DNA of 64,000 nt. It comes from Sphingobium vermicomposti (lineage in GTDB: Bacteria > Pseudomonadota > Alphaproteobacteria > Sphingomonadales > Sphingomonadaceae). The position numbers and the translations under genes are program-made. The notes beneath the pieces were generated by a model, which ran no database searches, was not told the DNA's origin, and was given only the letters and a program-made list of their open reading frames with translations. Shown here in pieces: positions 28,734-38,705 of this stretch (position 1 is its first letter; every line of letters starts with the position of its first letter). The stretch is taken from positions 62,001-126,000 of the forward strand of contig NZ_JAASQR010000003.1 of the NCBI RefSeq assembly GCF_011762025.1, read 5' to 3'.

Positions 28734-29968
28734 TAGCGGTCACACTCCCCAAACACGATGTCCATCGCGCCAAGGACGGCGGTGGTGTCGGCCAGCATGT
28801 GGCCCTTCATCATGAAATCCATTGCCTGCAGGTGAGAGAAGGCGGTCGGGCGGATTTTGCAGCGATAGGGTTTGTTGCTGCCGTCCGCGACCAGATAGAC
28901 GCCGAATTCGCCCTTGGGGCTTTCGGTCGCCACATAGACCTCACCCGCCGGGACGTGGAAGCCTTCGGTATAGAGTTTGAAGTGGTGGATCAGCGCTTCC
29001 ATCGAGCGCTTCATTTCACCACGTTTGGGCGGAACCACCTTGCGATCGAAGCTGGAGATCGGTCCTTCGGGCATCTGTTGCAGGCACTGTTTCATGATGC
29101 GGGCGGACTGGCGCACTTCCTCGACACGGACCATGAAGCGGTCATAGCAGTCGAAGTTCGTGCCCACGGGCACGTCAAATTCCATGCGGTCGTAGACATC
29201 GTAAGGCTGCGACTTGCGAATGTCCCAGGGGATGCCGGAGCCACGGATCATGGGACCGGAAAAGCCCCATTTCAGCGCGTCTTCCTTGGAAACGACGGCG
29301 ATATCGACGTTACGCTGTTTGAAAATGCGATTGTCCGCGACAAGGCTGATCGCATCTTCGAACAGTCGCGGCAGGCGCGTGTCGAGCCAATCCGCAATGT
29401 CGGTCAGCAATTTGAGCGGTACGTCCTGATGCACGCCGCCGGGGCGGAACCAGGCCGCATGCATGCGCGCGCCCGAAGCCCGCTCATAGAAGTTCATGCA
29501 GTCTTCGCGAATTTCGAACAGCCACAGGTTCGGCGTCATCGCGCCGACGTCCATGACATGCGAACCCAGGTTCAGCATATGGTTGCTGATGCGGGTCAGT
29601 TCGGCAAAGAACACCCGCAGATATTGCGCGCGCAGCGGCACTTCCAGGTTCAGCAGCTTTTCGATTGCCAGCACATAGCTATGCTCCATGCTGAGCGGGG
29701 AGCAATAATCGAGCCGGTCGAAATAAGGCAGCGCCTGCAGATACGTCTTATACTCGATCAGCTTTTCAGTGCCGCGATGCAGCAAGCCGATATGCGGATC
29801 GCACCGCTCCACGATTTCACCGTCCAGTTCCATGACCAGACGCAGAACGCCGTGCGCCGCTGGATGCTGCGGGCCGAAGTTGATCGTGTAATTCTGAATC
29901 TGAGTATCGCCCAGCGTGGGATCTTCCGCGCTGGTCTTGTGATCCAGTTCTTCGAGATAGGTGGACAT
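28733..29968 (-). CDS. nuoD: NADH-quinone oxidoreductase subunit D
   Basis: 411 residues; 49-kDa subunit forming the quinone site with NuoB and NuoH. N-terminal [21 protein letters not shown] includes the histidine that faces the quinone head group. [24 protein letters not shown] follows as expected. C-terminal hydrogenase-like remnant ends in DIVFGECDR. Separate from nuoC, not fused as in enterobacteria. Confidence 0.96.
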   Translation of the reverse strand: MSTYLEELDHKTSAEDPTLGDTQIQNYTINFGPQHPAAHGVLRLVMELDGEIVERCDPHIGLLHRGTEKLIEYKTYLQALPYFDRLDYCSPLSMEHSYVLAIEKLLNLEVPLRAQYLRVFFAELTRISNHMLNLGSHVMDVGAMTPNLWLFEIREDCMNFYERASGARMHAAWFRPGGVHQDVPLKLLTDIADWLDTRLPRLFEDAISLVADNRIFKQRNVDIAVVSKEDALKWGFSGPMIRGSGIPWDIRKSQPYDVYDRMEFDVPVGTNFDCYDRFMVRVEEVRQSARIMKQCLQQMPEGPISSFDRKVVPPKRGEMKRSMEALIHHFKLYTEGFHVPAGEVYVATESPKGEFGVYLVADGSNKPYRCKIRPTAFSHLQAMDFMMKGHMLADTTAVLGAMDIVFGECDR

Positions 29969-30801
29969 CAGCCTTTGTCCTCGGGCTTGGCGGCGCCTTT
30001 GCCTTCGTCAGTATGCGCTTGCGGCTTTACCGGAGCGTCGGACGACTTTTCCGCGCCCTTGCTGTTGGCCGGTTCGCCTGCGCCTGTTTCTTCCGACTTT
30101 TCCGTCACCTTGGGCGTCGCGCCGGCAGGCTGACCCTTGGGCGCGGATACGGGCGGCTGCGCTGGGGCGGGAGACGGCGCGCCAGGGGCCTGGGGTGCCT
30201 TCTCATCGCCCGGCAGCACATATTGCGCGCCTTCCCAGGGGCTCATGAAGTCGAAGGTACGGAAATCCTGTGCGAGCTGAACGGGCTTGTAGACAACGCG
30301 CTTGTCTTCTTCGCTGTACCACATTTCGACATAGCCGGTCAGCGGGAAGTCCTTGCGGAACGGATGCCCCTTAAACCCATAGTCGGTCAGGATGCGGCGC
30401 AGGTCCTGATTGCCCGCAAAGATCACGCCGTACATGTCGAACACTTCACGTTCCAGCCAGCCGGCGACCGGCCAGATGTGCGTGACGGTCGGGACGGGCA
30501 TATCCTCATCCGTCGACACCTTCACCCGGACGCGGTGGTTCCGCGTGAGGGACAGCAAATGATAGCAGACCTCAAAGCGTTCGGGCCGGTCGGGATAATC
30601 GACGCCCGCAATCTCCATCAACTGCTGATAGTGCGCCTGATCACGCAGCAGCAGCAATGCATCGGCCAGTTGTTCGCGGACGACCGTGAAGCTAATTTCA
30701 TCGGCATGATCGACGGTATCGATCAGCATGGGACCCAAAATAGCGGCGATTTCTTCCGCCAGGCCTGGGGCCGTTACGATCTTCGGTGCAGAATGACCCA
30801 T
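29968..30801 (-). CDS. nuoC: NADH-quinone oxidoreductase subunit C with a long low-complexity tail
   Basis: 277 residues; 30-kDa subunit of the peripheral arm. The core has the family signature [38 protein letters not shown], of which [10 protein letters not shown] and [10 protein letters not shown] are the markers. After the core end near residue 195, about 80 residues are Pro/Ala/Glu/Lys-rich and probably disordered. I chose ATG 30801; an in-frame TTG at 30813 would overlap nuoB by 11 bases. Confidence 0.93.
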   Translation of the reverse strand: MGHSAPKIVTAPGLAEEIAAILGPMLIDTVDHADEISFTVVREQLADALLLLRDQAHYQQLMEIAGVDYPDRPERFEVCYHLLSLTRNHRVRVKVSTDEDMPVPTVTHIWPVAGWLEREVFDMYGVIFAGNQDLRRILTDYGFKGHPFRKDFPLTGYVEMWYSEEDKRVVYKPVQLAQDFRTFDFMSPWEGAQYVLPGDEKAPQAPGAPSPAPAQPPVSAPKGQPAGATPKVTEKSEETGAGEPANSKGAEKSSDAPVKPQAHTDEGKGAAKPEDKG

Positions 30802-30802
30802 A

Positions 30803-31357
30803 TCAGCGCTCAATCGTCCCGATCCGGCGGATCTTCCGCTGCAACTGCATCACGCCATAAAGCAGCGCTTCGGCGGTCGGCGGGCAGCCAGGCACATAGA
30901 TGTCGACCGGCACGATCCGGTCACAGCCGCGCACGACCGAATAGCTATAATGATAATAGCCGCCGCCATTGGCGCATGAGCCCATGGAAATGACATATTT
31001 CGGCTCCGACATCTGGTCATAGACCTTGCGGAGTGCGGGAGCCATTTTGTTGCAGAGCGTGCCTGCGACGATCATCACGTCCGATTGGCGCGGAGACGCG
31101 CGCGGCGCGGCACCGAAGCGTTCCATATCATAACGCGGCATGTTGGCGTGGATCATCTCCACCGCGCAGCAGGCCAGGCCAAAGGTCATCCACCACAGCG
31201 ATCCGGTGCGCGCCCACTGGAACAGTTCCTCAGTCGACGTGACCAGGAAGCCCTTGTCACTGACTTCGCCGTTCAGCGCGTTGAAGAAATTCTGGTCGGG
31301 CTGCGTTCCCACCGGCGGCAGGGTGCCGGGGATGGGACGGTCAAGTTCTACTCCCAA
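30803..31357 (-). CDS. nuoB: NADH-quinone oxidoreductase subunit B (TTG start)
   Basis: 184 residues; carries cluster N2, the last electron carrier before quinone. Ligands are the tandem Cys in [11 protein letters not shown], the Cys in [12 protein letters not shown] and the one in [11 protein letters not shown]. The frame stays open to 31432, but homology begins at [17 protein letters not shown] at 31357 has AGGGAG 7 bases upstream, so it is the likely start, giving a normal length and an 8-10-base overlap with the nuoA end. Confidence 0.93.
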   Translation of the reverse strand: MGVELDRPIPGTLPPVGTQPDQNFFNALNGEVSDKGFLVTSTEELFQWARTGSLWWMTFGLACCAVEMIHANMPRYDMERFGAAPRASPRQSDVMIVAGTLCNKMAPALRKVYDQMSEPKYVISMGSCANGGGYYHYSYSVVRGCDRIVPVDIYVPGCPPTAEALLYGVMQLQRKIRRIGTIER

Positions 31358-31722
31358 TCGAGGGCTCCCTTCTTCCAGGCATAGACGAGGCCGAGCACAA
31401 GTTCCGCTATGAAGACCATCATTGTCGCCCAACCGGCCCAGCCGATCTGATCGAGGCTGACCGCCCAGGGAAAGAGGAACGCCGCCTCAAGATCGAAAAT
31501 GATGAACAGGATCGCGACGAGATAGAAGCGCACGTCGAACTGGCTGCGCGGCTCTTCAAAGGCCGGGAAACCGCATTCATATTCGCTGAGCTTGGCCGGA
31601 TCGGGCTTGTGCGCGCCGGTCAGGCGGCCAACCGCCATCGGCAGGAACACGAATGCCCCGGAAAGCAGCAAGGCGATCCCGAGGAAAATCAGGATCGGCA
31701 GATATTGGGCTAGATCGACCAA
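31348..31722 (-). CDS. nuoA: NADH-quinone oxidoreductase subunit A (TTG start)
   Basis: 124 residues with three membrane helices; first gene of the complex I operon. Markers include [20 protein letters not shown] and [21 protein letters not shown]. The frame extends to 31869, but that would add 49 polar residues. TTG at 31722 follows AGGGGATTTCG, a good ribosome site, and gives [14 protein letters not shown] as the family-like start. Like nuoB it appears to use TTG. Confidence 0.92.
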   Translation of the reverse strand: MVDLAQYLPILIFLGIALLLSGAFVFLPMAVGRLTGAHKPDPAKLSEYECGFPAFEEPRSQFDVRFYLVAILFIIFDLEAAFLFPWAVSLDQIGWAGWATMMVFIAELVLGLVYAWKKGALDWE

Positions 31723-31795
31723 CGAAATCCCCTGGGCGAGATGACTATGGGCGCGCTTTAGGCCTGCCGCATAAGCGAAGCAAGGCCCGGAAGCA

Positions 31796-31810
31796 TGAGA
31801 ATGATTCGCA
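31796..31810. promoter_or_regulatory. Fur-like 7-1-7 box upstream of nuoA
   Basis: TGAGAAT-G-ATTCGCA: two 7-base half sites that are reverse complements except at one position and that match the TGAGAAT/ATTCTCA form of Fur-family boxes. It lies 74 bases before the nuoA start and 37 bases after the suhB stop, in the only space available for a nuo promoter outside the suhB coding region. Binding by Fur or a related regulator is inferred. Confidence 0.45.
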
Positions 31811-31846
31811 ACTATTTGCTTCTTGAACGCAGCAACAATATGGGGG

Positions 31847-32662
31847 TCAGCGCAGCGCCCCAGCCACAAGTTTGTGCAATTTGCTGTGAATGGCGTCGTT
31901 GCCCGCGATCACTTCCCGGCGCTCGATCGCCTGGTCGCCGCCCCTGAAATCGGTAGCGAAGCCGCCCGCCTCGCGGACCAGCAACAATCCGGCTGCGACA
32001 TCCCAAGGTTGAAGCCCGCTTTCCCAGAAACCATCATAACGGCCCGACGCGACATGGGCGAGGTCGAGCGACGCCGCACCGAACCGCCGGATGCCCGCCA
32101 CCGAGGGCGCGACCGCGCCAAAGATGCGCGCCCACTGCGCCATGTCGCCATGACCCATGAAAGGGATTCCGGTCGCGATCAGGCAATCGCCCAGGTCCCG
32201 GCGAGCCGACACGCGCAGCCGCTGGTCGTGCCGCCACGCGCCCCGGTTCTTTTCCGCCCAATAGCTTTCGTCGGTGAACGGCTGATAGATCAGGCCCGTT
32301 GTCACCTCTCGCTTATGAGAGCCGTAGGACGGCTCCTCAACCGCGATGGAGATCGCGAAATGCGGGATGCCGTGCAGGAAGTTGCTGGTGCCGTCCAATG
32401 GATCGATGATCCAGCGCGGCTTGTTGGGATCACCTTCGATCACCCCGCCTTCTTCCAGCAGGAATCCCCAGTCCGGTCGCGCTTTCTGCAATTCTTCGAC
32501 CAGGGTCCGTTCCGCCTGCTGATCGGCCTTGGACACAAAGTCCGCCGGTCCCTTGCGAGACACTTGCAGATGTTCGACTTCACCAAAGTCGCGGCGCAGT
32601 TTCGAGCCAGCCTTGCGGGCTGCGCGCTCCATGACGGTGAGAAGGCCGGAATGGGATACCAT
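31847..32662 (-). CDS. suhB: Inositol-1-monophosphatase family protein
   Basis: 271 residues of the lithium-sensitive phosphatase superfamily; hydrolyses inositol monophosphate or related sugar phosphates, and in some bacteria it also acts in rRNA transcription. Metal-site motif [19 protein letters not shown] near residues 84-102 and [10 protein letters not shown] upstream of it are intact, as is the C-terminal [24 protein letters not shown] lies before the ATG. It is upstream of and co-oriented with the nuo operon, and downstream of efp. Confidence 0.92.
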   Translation of the reverse strand: MVSHSGLLTVMERAARKAGSKLRRDFGEVEHLQVSRKGPADFVSKADQQAERTLVEELQKARPDWGFLLEEGGVIEGDPNKPRWIIDPLDGTSNFLHGIPHFAISIAVEEPSYGSHKREVTTGLIYQPFTDESYWAEKNRGAWRHDQRLRVSARRDLGDCLIATGIPFMGHGDMAQWARIFGAVAPSVAGIRRFGAASLDLAHVASGRYDGFWESGLQPWDVAAGLLLVREAGGFATDFRGGDQAIERREVIAGNDAIHSKLHKLVAGALR

Positions 32663-32671
32663 GGTTTTTCT

Positions 32672-32770
32672 TCCTCTCCTCCCTGTGGGGAGGGGTCGGG
32701 GGAATGTTATTTTTCAGGAAGGGCTGCGACATGCCCACCCCTAGCCCCTCCCGCCTGCGGAAGGGGAACT
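32672..32770. repeat. Paired GC-rich palindromic repeat between efp and suhB
   Basis: CTCCTCCCTGTGGGGAGGGG with a TCGGGGG tail, then GCCCACCCCTAG and CCCCTCCCGCCTGCGGAAGGGG in opposite orientation. Same family and head-to-head layout as the pair at 5.84-5.97 kb. Confidence 0.7.
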
Positions 32771-32780
32771 TACTGGCAGG

Positions 32781-33344
32781 TCAGTCCGCCCGCTTCACAT
32801 ATTCGCGCTCATACACATCGACGATGATGCGCGTGCCGGAGACAATGTGCGGCGGCACCATGACGCGCACACCATTGTCCAGGATCGCGGGCTTGTAGCT
32901 GGCCGAAGCGGTCTGGCCCTTCACAACGGCGTCAGCCTCCACCACGGTCGCCTCGACCGTTTCGGGCAGCTGGACCGAGATCGGGCGTTCGTCATACATT
33001 TCCAGCATGACCATCATGCCGTCCTGAAGAAAGGCCGAAGCGTCGCCCACCAGATCCTGCGGCAAGTTGATCTGCTCATAGGTTTCCGTATCCATGAAGA
33101 CGAGCATGTCGCCTTCCGAATAGAGATATTGGAAATCCTTGGTGTCGAGGCGGATGCGCTCGACCGTTTCAGCAGAGCGGAAACGAACGTTATTCTTGCG
33201 TCCGTCGATCAGATTTTTCAGCTCAACCTGCATATAGGCGCCGCCCTTACCGGGCTGGGTGTGCTGGATCTTGACGGCACGCCACAGGCTTCCGTCATAT
33301 TCGATATTGTTGCCGGGACGAATCTCGACGCCGCTGATCTTCAT
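32781..33344 (-). CDS. efp: Translation elongation factor P
   Basis: 187 residues in three beta-barrel domains. Relieves ribosome stalling on polyproline. The loop that reaches the peptidyl-transferase centre reads [12 protein letters not shown], with Lys33 at the modified position; the residue after the lysine loop fits lysine-type rather than rhamnosylated-arginine EF-P. The C-terminal signature ending [14 protein letters not shown] is normal. No modification enzyme gene is in the window. Confidence 0.96.
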   Translation of the reverse strand: MKISGVEIRPGNNIEYDGSLWRAVKIQHTQPGKGGAYMQVELKNLIDGRKNNVRFRSAETVERIRLDTKDFQYLYSEGDMLVFMDTETYEQINLPQDLVGDASAFLQDGMMVMLEMYDERPISVQLPETVEATVVEADAVVKGQTASASYKPAILDNGVRVMVPPHIVSGTRIIVDVYEREYVKRAD

Positions 33345-33439
33345 GGGAAGAGCCTGCCTATATGTCTGAAGGTGAAAAGAGCCGGCCTCTTTAAGGCTGG
33401 AGCGCCTCTACATCGTGCCGCCGCGAAGGGCAAGTGGGG

Positions 33440-34027
33440 TCAACGGAACGGCCCCACCAGCAACGGATAGGGATTGATCGCGCGCCCGCCATACCATGGT
33501 TCGTCCGGCCTTACGTCATGCACGGCAAAGTGCAGGTGCGGCGCTGTCGGGTCAGCATTGCCGCTGCTGCCGACGGTAGCGATTTTCTGCCCGCGCCGCA
33601 CAAGCTGTCCTTCGGCAAGGCCCCGCGCATAGGCATCCAGATGCGCATAATAGTAAATGCGCCGTCCGTCGCTGGACCGCTGGTAAATGGTCAGCCCGCC
33701 ATCGACGCTGGAGAATAGCTTCTCGACCCGACCGTCCGCTGCGGCGACCACTGCCCTCCCCCGCTCCGCCATGATGTCGATGGCATTATGGGGCCGCGCA
33801 CCCCCCGCGCGGGATTGGGTGAAGGTGTCGGAAAGGCCCGACGGCGGCATATCTGCCACCGGGATGAGCAACGATCCGGCTTCGCCGTCCTCCAGTCTTT
33901 CCGGCGCAGCGATTCGGTCCGTTGGCGCATCGTCGGGTACGATCCGTACGCACATCCGCAGGAACAGGATGAGCAGCAACAAGGCCAGCGCAACGCCGCC
34001 CCATCGCCGCCGCCCCGGTCGCATCAT
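33440..34027 (-). CDS. M23 family membrane-anchored peptidase
   Basis: 195 residues with one N-terminal membrane helix (about 9-26), then a LytM/M23 zinc endopeptidase domain in the periplasm. Zinc ligands are visible: the first His and Asp in PHNAIDIMAERG and the HLHFAVH motif near the C-terminus. So it is probably active on peptidoglycan cross-bridges. The ATG at 34027 overlaps the L,D-transpeptidase stop (ATGA), so these two cell-wall enzymes are coupled. Confidence 0.88.
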   Translation of the reverse strand: MMRPGRRRWGGVALALLLLILFLRMCVRIVPDDAPTDRIAAPERLEDGEAGSLLIPVADMPPSGLSDTFTQSRAGGARPHNAIDIMAERGRAVVAAADGRVEKLFSSVDGGLTIYQRSSDGRRIYYYAHLDAYARGLAEGQLVRRGQKIATVGSSGNADPTAPHLHFAVHDVRPDEPWYGGRAINPYPLLVGPFR

Positions 34028-35112
34028 GCCTGGAATATCGCCTTCACGCCGGTCTTGACCATCTGCGCGAGCCGCGCCGCGTCCCAATTGGTCAGGCGGA
34101 TACAGCCATGGCTTTCAGTGCGACCGATGGTCCGCGGTTCAGGCGTGCCATGAATGCCGTAATGGGGTTTTGACAGGTCGATCCACACGACGCCAACAGG
34201 GCCGTTGGGGCCGGGCTTCAGAACCGCTTTCTCATCCCTTGCCTCTGCATCCCAGAATAGGTCGGGATTATAGTGGAAGTCGGGATTGCGGCTGACGCCC
34301 CTGACCTCCCACGTGCCGATCGGCAGCGGGTCATGTTCGGAGCCCATGGTGGCGGGGAACTGGGCGATCAACTTGTCCTGCCCATCGAACACCCGCAAAA
34401 CGCCATCGGATTTGTCGACAATGATGTGATCGGCCTGCGGTTGATCCTTCGCGACCGCCAGGCTGGCGAGCGTATTGCCCCAGCCGCGTTCATCGCCTTC
34501 GATGCTGGCAACGGGCTGGTTGCCGATCGCCGGGACGCGGATGGTCGCGCCCGGCCCGACTTTCGTATCGGGCGCATTGAGAGCGATCAGCACTTCGGGC
34601 TTGGTATGGAAACGTTCGGCCAGCTTTTCCAACAGGTTGCGATAGCCGATGAAGGGCAGCTTGGCCTGTTCGTTAAGATCTTTGGGGACATTCACAAACG
34701 GCCCGCGCGCAAAGCCTTGCGGGATTTTCACGAGCCAAGTGGCGGGGCGCGCTTCACTGCCCAGCAGTGCCTTTGCCGTGGCGTCATCATATTTGCCGGT
34801 TTCGGGCAAGCCGCGCGACCGTTGGAACCCGTTTATGGCGGCGGTGAAAGACATGCCCTCCTTCCCGTCAATGACGCCGGGGGAAAAGCCCGCCCGGTCT
34901 AGCGCTACCTGCGCCTGCAATATCGCTTCCGCTCGCGCAGGCGCGCCCTGTGGTTCGGGAACGATGGTGAAGGCATAGGGGTCGTCGCCTGCCGTCTGGG
35001 CCGCTGTCTGCGCGGCGTTATCCTGCGGAGCGGGCGCGCTTTCGTTGGAATCGGAGACGGAAACCTTGCAGGCGGTGCAAAGCAGCGTGAGCGCGAGCAG
35101 ATGGGTTTTCAA
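34024..35112 (-). CDS. L,D-transpeptidase with peptidoglycan-binding domain
   Basis: 362 residues. A secretion signal (KTHLLALTLLCTACKV) ends in a possible lipobox Cys. A peptidoglycan-binding-1-type helical domain covers about 60-130. A LysM-like middle part (FHTKPEVLIALNAPDT) follows, then a YkuD catalytic domain with HGTPEPRTIGRTESHGCIRL containing the nucleophile Cys. It makes 3-3 cross-links or attaches proteins to peptidoglycan. The frame runs to 35229, but TTG at 35112 follows AGGGAGAG and starts directly at the signal peptide. Confidence 0.87.
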   Translation of the reverse strand: MKTHLLALTLLCTACKVSVSDSNESAPAPQDNAAQTAAQTAGDDPYAFTIVPEPQGAPARAEAILQAQVALDRAGFSPGVIDGKEGMSFTAAINGFQRSRGLPETGKYDDATAKALLGSEARPATWLVKIPQGFARGPFVNVPKDLNEQAKLPFIGYRNLLEKLAERFHTKPEVLIALNAPDTKVGPGATIRVPAIGNQPVASIEGDERGWGNTLASLAVAKDQPQADHIIVDKSDGVLRVFDGQDKLIAQFPATMGSEHDPLPIGTWEVRGVSRNPDFHYNPDLFWDAEARDEKAVLKPGPNGPVGVVWIDLSKPHYGIHGTPEPRTIGRTESHGCIRLTNWDAARLAQMVKTGVKAIFQA

Positions 35113-35203
35113 GGCGAAACTCTCCCTAAGTTCGGGAGGATAAACGCGCCGAAACGAATAAGGCTTCCTGTATCTATGCAACGGCGAAGAAAGCCGGTGC
35201 CGG

Positions 35204-35896
35204 TCAGCCTGCGCCCAGAGCCTTCGCAAAGGCCGCGACGCCTGCCTTCGGGCCGTCAGGATGGTTCCACACCGCGCCGCATACGGCCAGAAAGTCCGCG
35301 CCTGCTTCGATCAGCGGTGGCGCATTTTCCGGTGTGACTCCGCCGACCGCGACGCAGGGAAGTTCGAACAGCGTCGTCCACCAGCCCAGTATCGACGGTT
35401 CGGGGCGGTGGTGCGTTTCCTTGGTCGTGGTCGGGTAAAAGGCTCCAAAGGCGACATAGTCCGCTCCCGCCTCGCCCGCTTCCATCGCCAGGTGGCGGCT
35501 GTCATGGCAGGTGATGCCGATCTGCACTTTCGGGCCGAGAATCTTGCGCGCCTCACGCGGGTCGCCGTCGCCCTGGCCCAGATGAACGCCGTCAGCGCCC
35601 AGTCGCTGTGCCAGCGCGACGCTGTCGTTAATGATGAACGCAACCTCCCGCTCCGCGCACAGTTTTTGCAGCGGTTCGGCTGCGCGCGCTATCGCATCGT
35701 CATCGATGCCCTTCAGCCGCAGTTGGAATGCGGCGACACGTCCACCGTCGAGGGCTTCCGCCAACTGCCCCACAAAGCCGTCATCGATCACCGGCGGCGA
35801 TATCAGGTATAATTGGCAGGAGGGACGAAAACCCCGTTCGAACTGGTCGGCAAAATGCGGATCGAGCGCCAGCTCTTCGTCGGTAAAGTCGGTCAT
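35204..35896 (-). CDS. thiE: Thiamine phosphate synthase
   Basis: 230 residues. TIM-barrel enzyme joining the pyrimidine and thiazole phosphates of thiamine. Family markers are FQLRLKG, INDSVALAQRLGADGVHLGQGD (Asp and Lys/Gln positions of the phosphate site), CHDSRHLAMEAGEAGADYVAFGAFYPTTTK in parts, and VAVGGVTPENAPPLIEAGADF. It stands alone, without other thi genes or a visible TPP riboswitch in the 93 bases upstream. Confidence 0.93.
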   Translation of the reverse strand: MTDFTDEELALDPHFADQFERGFRPSCQLYLISPPVIDDGFVGQLAEALDGGRVAAFQLRLKGIDDDAIARAAEPLQKLCAEREVAFIINDSVALAQRLGADGVHLGQGDGDPREARKILGPKVQIGITCHDSRHLAMEAGEAGADYVAFGAFYPTTTKETHHRPEPSILGWWTTLFELPCVAVGGVTPENAPPLIEAGADFLAVCGAVWNHPDGPKAGVAAFAKALGAG

Positions 35897-35989
35897 GAAG
35901 ACGAATTAAGGGCGAAAGAGCATAAAGTCGAGGACAGGACGCCTACCGTGTAAACAGATATTCATCTTTGCCGTACATCGGAAAGGCCG

Positions 35990-36364
35990 ATGATCACCGT
36001 GTCCGCCAATGCCCCGAGAAAACTGCTGACCGTGGAGGTTTCCGGCTTCCTGAACAAGCAAGACGTGGCGGAGTTCGAGCAGCGCAAGCTGGAGGCGGCA
36101 CAATCCATCAGCTACGGCGGCACGTTGGAATATGACGTGCTGATCGACACCACCCAATGCATGATCCAGTCGCAAGACGTCGTCGCCGCATTTCAGGATC
36201 TGATGGCTCATGCGCCGCACAAGGCCAAGCGGATAGCCGTCATCCGGACAGGATCGCTCGCACGGTTGCAACTGCAGCGCATTCTTGCGCGAGACGATGT
36301 GAAGATCGTCGAGTCCCGGGACGAAGCAATGGCCTGGTTAGCAGGCGCGTCCGCTCTCGATTGA
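35990..36364 (+). CDS. SpoIIAA/STAS-like small protein
   Basis: 124 residues, soluble, with alternating beta/alpha pattern. The segment LTVEVSGFLNKQDVAEFEQ followed by a hydrophobic strand and DTTQCMIQSQDVV resembles SpoIIAA-like (STAS-fold) proteins, which serve as signalling or lipid-binding modules. No serine matching the anti-sigma-antagonist phosphorylation site is evident. Function unknown. Convergent with fba. Confidence 0.6.
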   Translation: MITVSANAPRKLLTVEVSGFLNKQDVAEFEQRKLEAAQSISYGGTLEYDVLIDTTQCMIQSQDVVAAFQDLMAHAPHKAKRIAVIRTGSLARLQLQRILARDDVKIVESRDEAMAWLAGASALD

Positions 36365-36367
36365 AGA

Positions 36368-36396
36368 GAGGCGGCCACGCATTGGGGCCGCCCCCT
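36368..36396. terminator. Probable shared terminator between the STAS-like gene and fba
   Basis: GGCGGCC (36370-36376) pairs with GGCCGCC (36386-36392) between two convergent stops only 41 bases apart. The T-rich side is weak, so termination is plausible rather than certain. Confidence 0.4.
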
Positions 36397-36405
36397 TCAT
36401 AAAAA

Positions 36406-37302
36406 TCATCCCGCCTTCTTGGTCGAGGCGGTGTAGATTTCGTCGATCGCCTGGCCCAGCGAAGCATTGAACTCGTCATCGCTCATCTGGTGGCGCAGGT
36501 CGTTGAGCAGTGCACGGCTGAAGCTCGCGATAATGCCGCGGTTCTTCGCCAGCTCGACACAGGCTTCGGGGCGCGAGAAGCCACCCGACAGGGCGACGAC
36601 GCGCAGCACGCGGGGATGATCGACCAGCGGATCGAACAGGCCGGACTTGGTAGGCAGCGACAGCTTCAGCATCACCTTGTCATCACCCGGCATCGCGTCG
36701 AGCGCCTTGAGCAGCTCCTCCAGCAGGATCTGGTCGCAATCGGCGCGCTCGGCGCTCTTGATGTTGATTTCGGGTTCCAGCATCGGCATCAGCCCGGCGG
36801 CAAGAACCTGAGCGCCGACCTCAAACTGCTGCTTCACGATAGCGGCGATGCCTTCGCGATTGGCCAGATTGATAACCGAACGCTCCTTGGTCCCGAATAC
36901 GCCGAGCGCCTTGGCCCGCTTTAGCAGCGTGTCGAGTTCCGGCATCGGCTTCATCATCTGAACGCCGTTGGCTTCGTCTTCCAGACCCTTGTCGATCTTG
37001 ATGAAGGGCACGACGCCGCGTTCGATCAGCGCCTGTGGCACGGGCTTGCCACCGGCCTGTCCATCCATCGTCCGTTCAAACAGGATCGCGCCCAGCACCT
37101 TTTCGCCGGTGAAGCAGGGCGAGGTGATGATGCGGCTACGCATGTCGTGGATGAGGCCGAACATTTCCTCATCATTGTTCCATGCGCCGTCTTCGATGCC
37201 ATAGCCCTTGAGCGCCTTGGGCGTTGAGCCGCCGCTCTGGTCGAGCGCGGCGATAAAGCCGTTCCCGCTCGCGATCTTGTTCATCATGTCCTGATCCAGC
37301 AT
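36406..37302 (-). CDS. fba: Class I fructose-bisphosphate aldolase
   Basis: 298 residues from the chosen start. Splits fructose 1,6-bisphosphate in glycolysis and forms it in gluconeogenesis. GFIAALDQSGGSTPKALKGYG and VVPFIKIDKGLEDEANGVQMMKP match class I (Schiff-base) aldolases, with candidate lysines in these strands; DKVMLKLSLPTK is a further conserved strand. The frame extends 23 residues upstream to 37371, but homology begins at MLDQDMMNKIASGNG. Last of tkt-gap-pgk-fba. Confidence 0.92.
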   Translation of the reverse strand: MLDQDMMNKIASGNGFIAALDQSGGSTPKALKGYGIEDGAWNNDEEMFGLIHDMRSRIITSPCFTGEKVLGAILFERTMDGQAGGKPVPQALIERGVVPFIKIDKGLEDEANGVQMMKPMPELDTLLKRAKALGVFGTKERSVINLANREGIAAIVKQQFEVGAQVLAAGLMPMLEPEINIKSAERADCDQILLEELLKALDAMPGDDKVMLKLSLPTKSGLFDPLVDHPRVLRVVALSGGFSRPEACVELAKNRGIIASFSRALLNDLRHQMSDDEFNASLGQAIDEIYTASTKKAG

Positions 37303-37396
37303 CTGCACATACTTTCTCGTCAAGGGTTGCACCGCCCCATCGGCGGCATCGGAAAGAGGAAAGGCCGCCATCCTGTTGGACAGCGACCTTAAAAGT

Positions 37397-38599
37397 TCAC
37401 ACCATCAATGCGCTGACGCCGGGCAGGTCCTTGCCTTCCATCCATTCAAGGAAAGCGCCACCCGCCGTGGAGACGAACGTAAAGTCGCCCGCGACGCCCG
37501 CATGGTTGAGCGCCGCGACGGTATCGCCGCCGCCCGCCACGGACGTCAGGCCGCCTTCCTTGGTCAGCGCCGCCGCCGTCTTCGCCAGCGCCACTGTCGC
37601 CTTGTCGAACGGCGCCATCTCGAACGCGCCAAGCGGTCCGTTCCACACCAGCGTCCGGCAATTTTTGAGCGCATCGCCCAGCGCCTCGACGGCAGCCGGA
37701 CCCACGTCCAATATCATCTCGTCGGCGCCTACTTCATGCACATTGCACGTGCGGACAGACGGCGGATTGGCCGCAAATTCCTTCGCCACCACGACGTCAT
37801 AGGGCAGATGGATCGTGCAACCCGCAGCCTCAGCCTTGTCGAAGATCGCCTCGGCGGTGTCTGCCAGATCCTTTTCGCACAGCGACTTGCCGACATCGAC
37901 ACCACGCGCGTGGAGGAAGGTGTTGGCCATGCCACCGCCGATGATCAGATGATCGACCTTGGCGACGAGGTTGTTGAGCACGTCGAGCTTTGTTGAAACC
38001 TTCGCCCCGCCGACGACCGCCGCGACCGGCTTCACCGGCTCGCCCAGCGCCGCCTGCAGCGCGTCCAGCTCGTTCTCCATCGAGCGGCCCGCAAAGGCAG
38101 GCAGCTTGTGCGCCAGCCCCTCGGTCGAAGCATGGGCACGGTGCGCGGCGGAGAAGGCGTCGTTCACATAAAGATCGCCAATCGCCGCCATGGCTTCCGC
38201 CAGCGCCGGATCATTCTTTTCCTCGCCGGGGTGGAAACGGGTATTTTCCAGGATAGAGATATCGCCCGGACGCATCACCGCGATGCCGTCCACCGCTGCC
38301 TCACCGCAGCAATCGGGAATGAACTGCACGTCGCGGCCGAGAACCTGCGTCAGCGGGCGCGTGATCTTCGACAGCGAATATTCCGGGTTCTTCTGCCCCT
38401 TGGGTCGTCCGAAATGTGCCAGGATCAGCACTTTCGCGCCGCGATCCGCCAGTTCCAGGATCGTCGGCATGGCGGCGCGGAGGCGCGTGTCGTCGCTGAC
38501 CGAGCCATCCTGCATCGGCACGTTCAGATCCTCGCGCACCAGCACCACCTTGCCCGTGATGTCGCCCATGTCGTCGAGTGTCTTGAAGGGTTTTGCCAC
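37397..38599 (-). CDS. pgk: Phosphoglycerate kinase
   Basis: 400 residues. Interconverts 1,3-bisphosphoglycerate and 3-phosphoglycerate with ADP/ATP. The N-terminal substrate motif [21 protein letters not shown] and [12 protein letters not shown] are present; the C-terminal nucleotide motif reads [18 protein letters not shown]. Start is preceded by a repeat element that separates it from gap. Confidence 0.97.
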   Translation of the reverse strand: MAKPFKTLDDMGDITGKVVLVREDLNVPMQDGSVSDDTRLRAAMPTILELADRGAKVLILAHFGRPKGQKNPEYSLSKITRPLTQVLGRDVQFIPDCCGEAAVDGIAVMRPGDISILENTRFHPGEEKNDPALAEAMAAIGDLYVNDAFSAAHRAHASTEGLAHKLPAFAGRSMENELDALQAALGEPVKPVAAVVGGAKVSTKLDVLNNLVAKVDHLIIGGGMANTFLHARGVDVGKSLCEKDLADTAEAIFDKAEAAGCTIHLPYDVVVAKEFAANPPSVRTCNVHEVGADEMILDVGPAAVEALGDALKNCRTLVWNGPLGAFEMAPFDKATVALAKTAAALTKEGGLTSVAGGGDTVAALNHAGVAGDFTFVSTAGGAFLEWMEGKDLPGVSALMV

Positions 38600-38614
38600 C
38601 GATATCTCCCTGAG

Positions 38615-38705
38615 TTCCCAGCCCCGTTCGGGCTGAGCCTGTCGAAGCCCTTCACTTTTCTTCGGAAAGAAAAGGAAAGCCCTTCGACAAGCTCAGGGCG
38701 AACGG
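38615..38705. repeat. Dispersed repeat pair between gap and pgk
   Basis: CCCGTTCGGGCTGAGCCTG-TCGAAGCCC faces CCCTTCGACAAGCTCAGGGCGAACGG around an AT-richer spacer that itself can pair (CTTTTCTTC...GAAAGAAAAG). Cleanest copy of the family also seen near 13.5 and 23.1 kb. Confidence 0.8.

Noticed and set aside
35897-35989. Possible TPP riboswitch before thiE
   Set aside because: The 93-base gap lacks the CTGAGA and ACCTGATC-type core motifs of the thiamine riboswitch.
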